From positions 1 to 9,255 of the forward strand of contig JAISDI010000189.1 of assembly GCA_031264895.1 (NCBI GenBank): a DNA stretch of 9,255 nucleotides. The letters are read 5' to 3'. Shown here piece by piece: positions 1 through 6,432 of the stretch. Under the pieces are notes generated by a model. The model saw nothing but the letters and a program-made list of their open reading frames with translations. It was not told where the DNA came from and did no database searches. Positions within the stretch are counted from its first letter, which is position 1. The number at the start of each line of letters is the position of its first letter. Both the position numbers and the translations under genes were made by a program. This DNA is from Endomicrobium sp. (GTDB lineage: Bacteria > Elusimicrobiota > Endomicrobiia > Endomicrobiales > Endomicrobiaceae).

Positions 1-46
1 CAAGACAAGACAAGACAAGACAAGACAAGACAAGACAAGACAAGAC
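1..46. repeat. Pentanucleotide tandem repeat (CAAGA)9, truncated by the window edge
   Basis: Nine perfect copies of CAAGA plus one extra C start at the first base of the window, so the true array is probably longer. The unit length is not a multiple of three, so gain or loss of one unit changes the reading frame of anything translated through it. All six frames are open through the array. The + strand reads cyclically as KTRQD (hydrophilic) and the - strand as LVLSC (hydrophobic). On the + strand, one frame stops immediately after the repeat (TAA at 47-49), another at 112-114 and the third at 234-236. Pure short repeats of this kind are typical of slipped-strand phase-variation tracts. Which gene it belongs to cannot be decided from this window. 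Confidence 0.95.
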
Positions 47-82
47 TAATATCCTCTCTTTATTATCTTTTTTTAAATACAT
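1..82 (-). CDS. Possible 5' end of a gene with a repeat-encoded signal peptide (partial, speculative)
   Basis: Reading leftwards from an ATG at 82-80, the frame is M-Y-L-K-K-D-N-K-E-R-I followed by cyclic LVLSC repeats to the window edge with no stop. A lysine-rich start followed by a hydrophobic run looks like a bacterial signal peptide, and each LVLSC unit ends in a lipobox-like L-S-C. Neisseria opa genes are known to carry a pentanucleotide repeat in the signal-peptide coding region, so the arrangement has a precedent. Against it: no Shine-Dalgarno sequence precedes the ATG, no clear promoter is visible, and the terminator at 116-147 fits better with a + strand gene ending here. The body of the gene, if real, lies outside the window. 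Confidence 0.22.
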   Translation of the reverse strand, partial: MYLKKDNKERILVLSCLVLSCLVLSCL

Positions 83-115
83 TTTTGGCGCATCACTATA
101 TAACAATAGATTAAT

Positions 116-147
116 AAAAAGTCTGGTTTTTACGAACCGGACTTTTT
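116..147 (+). terminator. Rho-independent terminator, probably bidirectional
   Basis: A 13-base left arm (116-128) pairs with a 13-base right arm (135-147), with one G-T wobble and a 6-base loop. The core is GTCTGGTT with AACCGGAC. The hairpin is followed by a T run on the + strand, and because the left arm begins with five A residues it also ends in T residues on the - strand. On the + strand it would end a transcript entering from the left of the window, which implies a + strand gene ending in or near the CAAGA repeat. It also insulates the sugar-nucleotide operon that starts downstream. Confidence 0.85.
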
Positions 148-210
148 TCATTTTAGGTAAAAGTGAGGAGCTTATCTGTCCGGACGTGTTTGTCGCGCGG
201 GATTGTAATC

Positions 211-237
211 TTGCTAAGCAGAGACAATGTCTATAGT
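211..237 (+). promoter_or_regulatory. Weak candidate promoter for the SDR/UGD gene pair
   Basis: TTGCTA (211-216) and TATAGT (232-237) resemble sigma-70 -35 and -10 boxes, but the 15-base spacer is short. If used, transcription would start near position 244, downstream of the ATG at 227 and upstream of the ATG at 272, agreeing with the start chosen for the first gene. No better promoter was seen between the terminator and the gene. The rest of 148-257 is locally richer in G and C, including an 8-base palindrome GTCCGGAC at 178-185, and no function could be assigned to it. Confidence 0.2.
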
Positions 238-257
238 CATTAAAAAATATAAAAATT

Positions 258-262
258 GGAGA
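258..262 (+). promoter_or_regulatory. Ribosome binding site that sets the start of the SDR gene
   Basis: GGAGA lies about ten bases before the ATG at 272. The alternative in-frame ATG at 227 has only a weak AGAGA upstream, so the start at 272 is preferred. Confidence 0.6.
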
Positions 263-271
263 ATTGCCGCT

Positions 272-1348
272 ATGAACAGCATAGTTTTGTCTGATTTGGA
301 AAACATTTATAACAGTATTTCCGATAACAAGCATAAATTTGAAGATTCAAATATTTTTATAACGGGATGCGCGGGTTTTTTAGGTTATTACATAACTTCA
401 TTTTTTGATAAATATAAAAATGATTTAGGCATTAATTCAGTTATTGCCGTTGATAATTTTCAAGTGGGAAAACCGTATTGGATTGACGATATTTTAAAAA
501 ACGGAAATATCACAATAGGAGAATTCGACATTATAAAAGGAAATTTGCAGGAAATTAAATTAGATAAGAATAATTCTTTTGTAATACATATGGCTTCGAT
601 AGCTTCTCCGGTATTTTATAGGAAATACCCGATAGAAACCATAGAGGCAAATATATGGGGATTGAAACGTCTTCTTGAAGAATATAAAAATGAATCTTTA
701 AAAGGCTTTTTATTTTTTTCCAGCAGCGAAATATACGGCGATCCTTCTCCTGAAAATATTCCTACTCCGGAAACTTACAGAGGAAATGTGGCGACTATAG
801 GCCCGAGAGCGTGCTACGACGAATCAAAAAGGTTCGGCGAAACTATATGCTATGAATATTCCAAAGTATGCAAAATACCCATTTCGCTGGTCAGGCCTTT
901 TAATAACTATGGTCCCGGAATGAAACTGGATGATAAAAGAGTTCCTGCGGACTTTGCCAAAGCCATTGCAAATAATGATGATATCGTAATTCTTTCCGAC
1001 GGCAGGCCTACAAGAACGTATTGTTATGTCGCCGATGCGGTTTCGGGATATTTGAAAGCTCTGCTTCACGGAGAATTTGACGTTTTCAATATCGGTATCG
1101 ACAAACCCGAAATAGAAGTTTTAAGACTTGCAGAAATATATCAGGAAGCCGGCAAAGAAATATTTGGATATCAGGGCAAAATAAGGTATATGGCTTCAAA
1201 CGAAAAAGCTTATTTGACAGACAACCCTAACCGCAGATGCCCGATAATCGATAAAGCCGTAAGCAAACTGCAATATGACCCGCGCATATACGTAGATGAA
1301 GGCGTAAGAAGATTTTTACAATATATTAAAGAAGAGGCAATAAAATGA
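272..1348 (+). CDS. NAD-dependent SDR sugar-nucleotide enzyme, UDP-glucuronate decarboxylase-like
   Basis: This 358-residue extended short-chain dehydrogenase/reductase probably converts UDP-glucuronate to UDP-xylose or its 4-keto intermediate in the cytoplasm. After an N-terminal extension of about 26 residues comes the Rossmann motif TGCAGFLG (31-38). The catalytic region SSSEIYGDP (150-158) carries Glu153 without the Asp-Glu pair of 4,6-dehydratases, which points to the UXS decarboxylase branch. The stretch GPRACYDESKR (177-187) supplies the catalytic Tyr182 and Lys186 and matches the UXS pattern, as does RPFNNYGPGM (208-217). The next gene overlaps by four bases (ATGA) and encodes an enzyme that would make UDP-glucuronate, which supports the substrate. 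An upstream in-frame ATG at 227 would add 15 residues but has a poorer ribosome site. A related epimerase or dehydratase remains possible. Confidence 0.85.
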   Translation: MNSIVLSDLENIYNSISDNKHKFEDSNIFITGCAGFLGYYITSFFDKYKNDLGINSVIAVDNFQVGKPYWIDDILKNGNITIGEFDIIKGNLQEIKLDKNNSFVIHMASIASPVFYRKYPIETIEANIWGLKRLLEEYKNESLKGFLFFSSSEIYGDPSPENIPTPETYRGNVATIGPRACYDESKRFGETICYEYSKVCKIPISLVRPFNNYGPGMKLDDKRVPADFAKAIANNDDIVILSDGRPTRTYCYVADAVSGYLKALLHGEFDVFNIGIDKPEIEVLRLAEIYQEAGKEIFGYQGKIRYMASNEKAYLTDNPNRRCPIIDKAVSKLQYDPRIYVDEGVRRFLQYIKEEAIK

Positions 1349-2601
1349 TATCTGTATCCGTGTTAGGGCTTGGCTTTGTAGGTTTGACGACTGCCTTGGG
1401 ATTTAGCGAAAAAGGAATAAGAACTTACGCTTATGATGTCGATAAGAATAAGCTTAATATGATAAAAAACAATAATATTCCGTTTTATGAAGCAAATCTT
1501 GAAAATGTACTCAAAAAAAATAACGGGAAAAATTTTATTTTGGCGTACAATATTGAGGATGCCGTTAAAAATTCTAAAATAATATTTATATGCGTAGGAA
1601 CTCCGTCGGATAAAAACGGTAAGGCCGATCTGGGATATATAAAATCAGCTCTTGACTCAATTCTGAGCGTTATTTCAAAAGATGAAAAGAAGATTATTGT
1701 CATCAAATCAACGATTCCTCCATCGACAACTCAAAATGAAATCATTCCGTATGTCAAATCTAAAAATTTTGATACAGGAAAAGACATTTATATAACAAAT
1801 AACCCTGAATTTTTACGCGAAGGATGTGCATGGGCAGATTTTTTTGAACCCGACAGAATAGTTATAGGAACAAATGACGATTATGCAAAAGAATATTTAT
1901 CGGAAATATATAAAGATTTTGGCGTTCAAATTCATTTTGTCTCTTTAAATACCGGTGAATTTGTCAAATATTTGTCGAATACATTTCTTGCAGCTACGAT
2001 AAGTTACTCTAACGAGATGTCTATGATAGCAAATAGCATAGGCGGAATTGACATAAAGTCAGCTTTTGAGATATTTCATCAAGATAAGAGATGGAACGGA
2101 TTGCCGGCAAGTATGGCTTCTTACGCTTATCCGGGGTGTGGTTTCGGGGGATATTGCCTTCCAAAAGATACTCTTGCTTTGGTTCAAAAAGCTTTTGAAT
2201 TCAATTATGACGCTAAAATTTTACGAAACATACTTAGCGTTAATGATGAGATAAAGCCTTTTTGGATAAAAAAGATATTGCGGCAAGCCGATAAAAACGA
2301 AGTCATTGCGGTTCTCGGTCTTTCATTCAAACCGAATTCTGACGACGTAAGGCAGACTCCGGCTCTTAACATTATAAATTTACTTATAGAGGCGGGATAT
2401 AAAAACATAACAGCTTATGATCCTGTTGCTAACGATTTGTTAAAAAAAACATACCCTCTGGCGATTGAATATGCCGGTTCGATGGCCGAAGCAGTGGCAA
2501 AATCAAAATTTGTAGTTTTAGTAACGGCTTGGGAAGAATTTAAAAATAATAAAAATCTTTTAAAAGATAAAACCGTTTTTGATTTGAGATATTTTTTGTA
2601 G
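1345..2601 (+). CDS. Nucleotide sugar dehydrogenase, UDP-glucose 6-dehydrogenase type
   Basis: This 418-residue cytoplasmic enzyme of the UDP-glucose/GDP-mannose dehydrogenase family probably performs the two-step NAD-dependent oxidation of UDP-glucose to UDP-glucuronate. Visible motifs are the N-terminal NAD-binding GLGFVG (8-13), VGTP (84-87), NNPEFLREG (152-160), the central EFVKYLSNTFLA (205-216) and GCGFGGYCLPKD (264-275), where Cys271 is the expected catalytic nucleophile. GLSFKPNSDDVR (325-336) opens the C-terminal substrate domain. Length is normal for the family. A Shine-Dalgarno GAAGAGG (1331-1337) sits seven bases before the ATG, inside the end of the upstream gene, and the ATGA overlap indicates translational coupling. 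NPEFLREG and the decarboxylase partner favour UDP-glucose over UDP-ManNAc or UDP-GlcNAc, but the substrate is inferred. Confidence 0.9.
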   Translation: MISVSVLGLGFVGLTTALGFSEKGIRTYAYDVDKNKLNMIKNNNIPFYEANLENVLKKNNGKNFILAYNIEDAVKNSKIIFICVGTPSDKNGKADLGYIKSALDSILSVISKDEKKIIVIKSTIPPSTTQNEIIPYVKSKNFDTGKDIYITNNPEFLREGCAWADFFEPDRIVIGTNDDYAKEYLSEIYKDFGVQIHFVSLNTGEFVKYLSNTFLAATISYSNEMSMIANSIGGIDIKSAFEIFHQDKRWNGLPASMASYAYPGCGFGGYCLPKDTLALVQKAFEFNYDAKILRNILSVNDEIKPFWIKKILRQADKNEVIAVLGLSFKPNSDDVRQTPALNIINLLIEAGYKNITAYDPVANDLLKKTYPLAIEYAGSMAEAVAKSKFVVLVTAWEEFKNNKNLLKDKTVFDLRYFL

Positions 2602-2618
2602 ATTATTTTAAAATACCG
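2602..2618. other. 17-base convergent junction between the UDP-sugar and CDP-sugar operons
   Basis: The + strand dehydrogenase ends at 2601 and the - strand rfbH ends at 2619. The gap and its edge hold an AT-only palindrome TATTTTAAAATA (2604-2615) but no GC-rich hairpin with a T run on either strand. I see no convincing intrinsic terminator, so the transcripts probably overlap at their 3' ends. Confidence 0.6.
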
Positions 2619-3950
2619 TTATTTCTTAAAAGGCTCTTTAATTTTGTCTGCAATAAAATTAAGCATTTCTTTTGTCATTCCTGGGTAGACGCCTACCCAA
2701 AAAGAATTATTCATTGCATAATCCGTATTTTCCAGATTTCCGATTATTTTATAATCTTTTTTATTTTTTCTCATACTGTCAAAGCAAGGATGTTTTATTA
2801 TGTTGCCGGCAAAAAGCATTCTGGTTTGGATATTATTTTTTTCAAGATGTTTTACTACATTATCTCTTGTAACTTTGGAATTTTTCTTTACGGCAATAAT
2901 GAAGCCAAACCAACTGCCCTGAGCGTCTTTTTCTTCTTTAGGCAATATTAAATCGTCAGATAAATTTTTAAGACTGTCGTAAAGATATTTCCAGTTTTCA
3001 CGTCTGGCTTGTACAAAATTTTTGAGTTTTTTTATTTGAGCGCATCCTATTGCCGCCTGCAAGTCAGTTGCTTTTAAATTATATCCGAAATGAGAATATA
3101 CATATTTATGGTCATACCCCTTGGGCAGTAACCCAAATTGTCCGTTAAAACGGTGTCCGCAAGTATTATCTTTGCCGGGAGGGCAGCAGCAATCCCTTCC
3201 CCAATCTCTTAAAGAAATAAGAATTTTGTGAAGTAAAGAATTGTTTGTGTATACGGCTCCTCCTTCTCCGGTTGTCATATGATGCGCCGGATAAAAACTT
3301 GAAGTTCCAATATCTCCTATTGTGCCGGTATATTGCCATTTGCCGTCAATTTTATATTTTCCGCCCAAAGAATCGCAATTATCTTCAATAAGCCATAAGT
3401 TGTTTTTCTTACAAAAACTTTTTACTTTATTTAAATTAAACGGATTTCCCAATGTATGAGCTATCATTACGGCTTTTGTCTTTTTTGTGAGAGCTTTTTG
3501 AAGCATGTTAACGTCAATATTATATTCCGGAACGCTTATATCAACGAAAACAGGCACTGCTCCGTATTGTATTATTGGCGTTACCGTGGTCGGAAAAGCC
3601 GCGGCTACAGTAATAACCTCGTCGCCTCTTTTAACGGCTCTTTCTTTTAAAAGTGGAGAAGTCAAAGCCATAAAAGCCAAAAGATTTGCAGAAGAACCCG
3701 AATTAACAAAACCACAGTGTTTAACATTCAAAAATTTTGCCAATTCTTTTTCAAGTTCATCCGTATACCTTCCCGATGTAAGCCAGAAATCTAAAGACGC
3801 GTTAATAAGATTTTTTACTTCTTCGCAGTCAAAAACTCTGCCTGCATACGGAATTCTGTTTCCTTTTTCGTATTTTGGCTGTTTTAAGAAATTTTTAACA
3901 TATTTGTCGGTAAGATTTAATATTTGTCTGCGCGCCGTTTTTGTGTTCAT
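2619..3950 (-). CDS. rfbH: CDP-4-dehydro-6-deoxyglucose 3-dehydratase (E1, RfbH)
   Basis: This 443-residue PMP- and [2Fe-2S]-dependent enzyme of the aminotransferase fold removes the 3-hydroxyl of CDP-4-keto-6-deoxyglucose on the way to 3,6-dideoxyhexoses of O antigens. The motif SFYPAHHMTTGEGG (218-231) has His223 where sugar aminotransferases have the PLP-binding lysine, the hallmark of E1. Cys192, Cys254, Cys256 and Cys264 form C-x61-C-x1-C-x7-C. The known E1 cluster motif, as I recall it, is C-x57-C-x1-C-x7-C; the extra four residues fall near 199-205. FVNSGSSANL (81-90) and IEDNCDSLGG (188-197) are fold motifs. It starts with a four-base ATGA overlap with rfbG and has GGAGA (3957-3961) six bases upstream. 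It is last in rfbFGH; the NADH-dependent E3 reductase it needs is not in the window. Confidence 0.95.
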   Translation of the reverse strand: MNTKTARRQILNLTDKYVKNFLKQPKYEKGNRIPYAGRVFDCEEVKNLINASLDFWLTSGRYTDELEKELAKFLNVKHCGFVNSGSSANLLAFMALTSPLLKERAVKRGDEVITVAAAFPTTVTPIIQYGAVPVFVDISVPEYNIDVNMLQKALTKKTKAVMIAHTLGNPFNLNKVKSFCKKNNLWLIEDNCDSLGGKYKIDGKWQYTGTIGDIGTSSFYPAHHMTTGEGGAVYTNNSLLHKILISLRDWGRDCCCPPGKDNTCGHRFNGQFGLLPKGYDHKYVYSHFGYNLKATDLQAAIGCAQIKKLKNFVQARRENWKYLYDSLKNLSDDLILPKEEKDAQGSWFGFIIAVKKNSKVTRDNVVKHLEKNNIQTRMLFAGNIIKHPCFDSMRKNKKDYKIIGNLENTDYAMNNSFWVGVYPGMTKEMLNFIADKIKEPFKK

Positions 3951-5002
3951 ATAATATCTCCAATTAAATTTTTATATTCTTTTATTTGCTTATTCATTAT
4001 TTCATTAAATCCTTCTTTTTTAAGATAGGCTTTTGTCCAGCGTGCAGTCATATCAACGGCTTTTTTGATATTTATTTGGGGTTGCCAGTTGAAAATTTTT
4101 TTTATTTTTGAATTATCAAGCCTTAAAAAACCGGCTTCATGAGGTTCATTATTGTTTTTAACTTCCCAGTCTGCATTCTCAAAATTAGCAAAAAATAAAT
4201 CGGCCAGTTCAGATGTTTTTATGCAGTCGCTTATTTCCGGGCCTATATTATAATTTCCCTCATATTTTCTGTCTTCAAACTGTTTTTTTATGATTATGCT
4301 ATATCCGAAAAGCGCTTCGACGACATGTTGGTACGGCCGTACGGAATTTGGATTTCTTATGATGAGTTTTTGTTTGTTTTGTATTGCTTTTATGCAGTCC
4401 GGAATTATTCTGTCCGACGCAAAATCTCCGCCGCCTATTACGTTCCCTGCACGCGCCGTAGAAATTGCCGTCGAGGTTTTCCCAAAAAAAGATTTTTTGT
4501 AGCTTTCGGTTACAAGTTCCGAGCAGGATTTTGAATTTGAATAAGGATCTCTGCCGTTTAATTCGTCCGTTTCCTTGTATCCGTATTCGCTTTCGATATT
4601 TTTATATACTTTGTCGCTCGTAACGTTTAAAAAAGATTTTACCGTTCCGGACTGCCTTACAGCCTCTAAAATATTTACGGTCCCCATAACATTTGTTTCA
4701 TACGTGTATACAGGGTTTTTGTATGAATCCCTGACTAAAGGCTGCGCCGCCATATGAATTACTATTTCCGGTTTAATTGCCGAAACTGCTTCATTAAGCT
4801 GTTTCAAATCTCTTATATCTGCATAAATATTGTTGATATTTTTTTCGATTTCGCAGATTTCAAAAAGGCTTGGGCTTTCAGGCGCAAGAGCATATCCGGT
4901 TATATCAGCCCCGAAATGATTCAAAATTTTGCACAGCCATGTTCCTTTGAAACCCGTATGTCCCGTTATAAATACTTTCTTATTTTTAAAAAATTCCGTC
5001 AT
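3947..5002 (-). CDS. rfbG: CDP-glucose 4,6-dehydratase (RfbG)
   Basis: This 351-residue extended SDR enzyme converts CDP-glucose to CDP-4-keto-6-deoxyglucose using bound NAD, the second step towards CDP-3,6-dideoxyhexoses. The Rossmann motif is GHTGFKGTWL (14-23). The dehydratase catalytic motif TSDKVY (128-133) has Thr128, Asp130 and Lys131, and YSNSK (154-158) gives the catalytic Tyr and Lys. RAGNVIGGGDFA (183-194) and VRPYQHV (221-227) are typical of the CDP-glucose dehydratase family and separate it from dTDP-glucose dehydratases, which carry D-E in the catalytic motif. The AGGAG ribosome site (plus-strand 5009-5013) overlaps the stop codon of rfbF, so translation is probably coupled. Its product is the substrate of the next gene, rfbH. 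Confidence 0.94.
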   Translation of the reverse strand: MTEFFKNKKVFITGHTGFKGTWLCKILNHFGADITGYALAPESPSLFEICEIEKNINNIYADIRDLKQLNEAVSAIKPEIVIHMAAQPLVRDSYKNPVYTYETNVMGTVNILEAVRQSGTVKSFLNVTSDKVYKNIESEYGYKETDELNGRDPYSNSKSCSELVTESYKKSFFGKTSTAISTARAGNVIGGGDFASDRIIPDCIKAIQNKQKLIIRNPNSVRPYQHVVEALFGYSIIIKKQFEDRKYEGNYNIGPEISDCIKTSELADLFFANFENADWEVKNNNEPHEAGFLRLDNSKIKKIFNWQPQINIKKAVDMTARWTKAYLKKEGFNEIMNKQIKEYKNLIGDII

Positions 5003-5011
5003 TGATCGCTC

Positions 5012-5785
5012 CTACCACACTTTCCATGGGGCTTCGCCCTTTGTCCATAAAGTTTCTAACAGCAGTTTGTCTCTTTGCGTGTCCATGCACTGCCAGAAGC
5101 CTTTGTGCTTATATGCGGCAAGCTGTTTTTCTTTAGTCAACTGCTCAAGCGGGTATCTTTCCAAAGTCGTAGAGTCGTCGGACAAATAATTAAAAATTTC
5201 CGGCTCAAAAACCATAAACCCGCCGTTGATCCAGCCTGTGTCTTCCTGAGATTTTTCATTAAAATCTGACACATTATTTTTTTCATCGATATTTAGAACG
5301 CCGAAACGCCCTATGGGCTGTATCGCGGTCAATGTTGCGGTTTTTTTATGTATATTGTGAAACTCGATAAGCTCGTTTATGTCCACATCGCATAATCCGT
5401 CGCCGTAGGTAACCATAAAACGTTCGTTTTCAACATACTGTTTTATTCTTTTTATTCTTCCGCCGGTCATTGTGTCGCGGCCGGTATCAACAAGAGTAAC
5501 TTTCCAGGGTTCTGCTATATTATTGTGTATCGTCATTTTATTTTGGCTGGAAAAGTCAAATGTTATGTCTGAGTTATGAAGGTAGTAATTGGAAAAATAT
5601 TCTTTTATGAGAAATCCTTTATACCCGCAGCAAATAACGAAATCGTTAAACCCAAAATTAGAATAATATTTCATTATATGCACCAGAATCGGCAAATCGC
5701 CTATTTCAATCATTGGTTTTGGCTTTAAATAACTTTCTTCGCTTATTCTTGTGCCGTATCCGCCTGCAAGGATTACAACTTTCAT
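5012..5785 (-). CDS. rfbF: Glucose-1-phosphate cytidylyltransferase (RfbF)
   Basis: This 257-residue cytoplasmic nucleotidyltransferase makes CDP-glucose from CTP and glucose-1-phosphate, committing carbon to the CDP-dideoxyhexose route. The N-terminal signature LAGGYGTRISEE (6-17) and KPKPMIEIG (21-29) bind nucleotide and phosphate. TYGDGLCDVD (126-135) carries the metal-binding Asp129, INGGF (186-190) is the conserved sugar-binding stretch, and WQCMDTQRD (231-239) is typical of RfbF rather than of dTDP- or UDP-glucose pyrophosphorylases. Length matches the family. A strong ribosome site AAGGAG (plus-strand 5793-5798) lies seven bases before the ATG. It is the first gene of the rfbFGH operon, separated from the upstream acetyltransferase by 168 bases that contain a terminator and a possible promoter. 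Confidence 0.95.
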   Translation of the reverse strand: MKVVILAGGYGTRISEESYLKPKPMIEIGDLPILVHIMKYYSNFGFNDFVICCGYKGFLIKEYFSNYYLHNSDITFDFSSQNKMTIHNNIAEPWKVTLVDTGRDTMTGGRIKRIKQYVENERFMVTYGDGLCDVDINELIEFHNIHKKTATLTAIQPIGRFGVLNIDEKNNVSDFNEKSQEDTGWINGGFMVFEPEIFNYLSDDSTTLERYPLEQLTKEKQLAAYKHKGFWQCMDTQRDKLLLETLWTKGEAPWKVW

Positions 5786-5859
5786 CGGTATTCTCCTTGG
5801 GATTTTTCAATTTATGCCGCCGGCAAGAATATTCGCGCGTCATAAACTTAATTTTTATA

Positions 5860-5888
5860 ATTTTACTTTTTTGACATGCCGTCTGCAA
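5860..5888 (-). promoter_or_regulatory. Candidate promoter of rfbFGH
   Basis: On the - strand, TTGCAG (5888-5883) and TAAAAT (5865-5860) are separated by 17 bases. The -10 box matches the consensus at five of six positions and the -35 box at only three. It sits just after the terminator of the preceding operon and leaves a leader of about 70 bases before rfbF. A promoter is expected here from the layout, but this exact site is tentative. Confidence 0.35.
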
Positions 5889-5892
5889 AAAC

Positions 5893-5926
5893 AAAATAAC
5901 GCCCATTTTTCAATAAGCGCTATTTT
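5893..5926 (-). terminator. Rho-independent terminator of the oxidoreductase-acetyltransferase operon
   Basis: Reading the - strand, AAAATAGCGC (5926-5917) pairs with GCGTTATTTT (5902-5893) over 10 bases with one G-T wobble and a 14-base loop. It is followed by a T-rich run (TGTTTTTG, plus-strand 5885-5892). The hairpin begins about 28 bases after the acetyltransferase stop codon. The stem is AT-rich, so efficiency may be partial, and some read-through into rfbFGH is possible. Confidence 0.65.
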
Positions 5927-5953
5927 ATCAATTTATTATGATTTTTTAAATGC

Positions 5954-6421
5954 TTAGCTTTTTTTGCCTATGGCTATTAGAAGAGGAACTTCGCCGCAAT
6001 CCGGGAACAGATGACAGTTTATACATTCGCTCCAGATTTTGTGCGGAAGCGTTTCTTTCGGTATAACTCTATACCCGAGTTTTATAAAAAATTCCGGCTT
6101 AAAGCTTAATGCAAAAACTTTTCCTATCCCTAAATCTTCCGCATTTTTTTGCAGTTTTTGAACAATTTTTCTTCCTATGCCCTGCCCTTTATATTTTTCT
6201 GAAACCGCCAGCGCTTTTATTTCTGCAAGATCTTCCCATGCAACGTGCAAAGCTCCGCAGGCTATTATTTTTCCGTCTTCGTTTTCAACCGCTACATATT
6301 CCTGAATATTTTCGTATATTGAGTTCAAAGACCTGTGCAGCATCTCTTTATTATCGGCATAAAATTCTACAAGTTTATGCATATCTTTTACATCAGTAAC
6401 TTTTGCCGGCCTGATTTTCAT
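5954..6421 (-). CDS. GNAT acetyltransferase, short ArgA-like N-acetylglutamate synthase family
   Basis: This 155-residue protein is a single GNAT domain. It has the acetyl-CoA loop YKGQGIGRK (77-85) preceded by IKALAVSEK (68-76), then FALSFKPEFFIKLGY (103-117). The tail LPHKIWSECINCHLFPDCGE (125-144) has Cys133, Cys136 and Cys142. This PEFF...LGY...LP-K-W-x-x-C-x2-C ending is characteristic, from memory, of short ArgA-like proteins that acetylate glutamate as the first step of arginine synthesis; the long ArgA kinase-like domain is absent. The ATG at 6421 is preferred because GGAGA precedes it at good spacing. An in-frame ATG at 6433, overlapping the upstream stop codon, lacks a ribosome site and would add four residues. 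It is last in the oxidoreductase operon. Another amine substrate cannot be excluded. Confidence 0.8.
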   Translation of the reverse strand: MKIRPAKVTDVKDMHKLVEFYADNKEMLHRSLNSIYENIQEYVAVENEDGKIIACGALHVAWEDLAEIKALAVSEKYKGQGIGRKIVQKLQKNAEDLGIGKVFALSFKPEFFIKLGYRVIPKETLPHKIWSECINCHLFPDCGEVPLLIAIGKKS

Positions 6422-6426
6422 CATAT

Positions 6427-6431
6427 TCTCC
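6427..6431 (-). promoter_or_regulatory. Ribosome binding site that sets the acetyltransferase start
   Basis: GGAGA on the - strand lies five bases before the ATG at 6421 and two bases before the ATG at 6424. It lies inside the codons that follow the ATG at 6433, so it argues against that upstream start. Confidence 0.5.
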
Positions 6432-6432
6432 A

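Noticed and set aside
137..183. Alternative pairing of the terminator arm CCGGAC (137-142) with GTCCGG (178-183), as in an attenuator
   Set aside because: The competing partner is transcribed after the terminator hairpin, so it could not prevent termination; GTCCGGAC is also self-complementary and may simply be chance.
227..271. Longer start for the SDR gene at the ATG at 227
   Set aside because: The upstream ATG has only a weak ribosome site, adds 15 residues unlike the family, and may lie upstream of the likely transcription start; the ATG at 272 has GGAGA upstream.
2604..2615. AT-only palindrome between the convergent genes as a terminator
   Set aside because: The stem has no G-C pairs and no loop, so a stable RNA hairpin is unlikely.
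3505..3954. 149-residue + strand frame
   Set aside because: It lies entirely antisense to rfbH, which has unmistakable motifs and an operon context; the + frame shows no recognisable domain and is a shadow.
5871..5900. Perfect TTGACA on the + strand in the rfbF upstream gap
   Set aside because: No acceptable -10 box follows at 16-18 bases, and no + strand gene lies downstream.
5706..5957. Small frames on both strands in the gap upstream of rfbF
   Set aside because: They overlap rfbF, its ribosome site, or the terminator, and have no ribosome site or recognisable sequence; the gap is better explained as terminator plus promoter.
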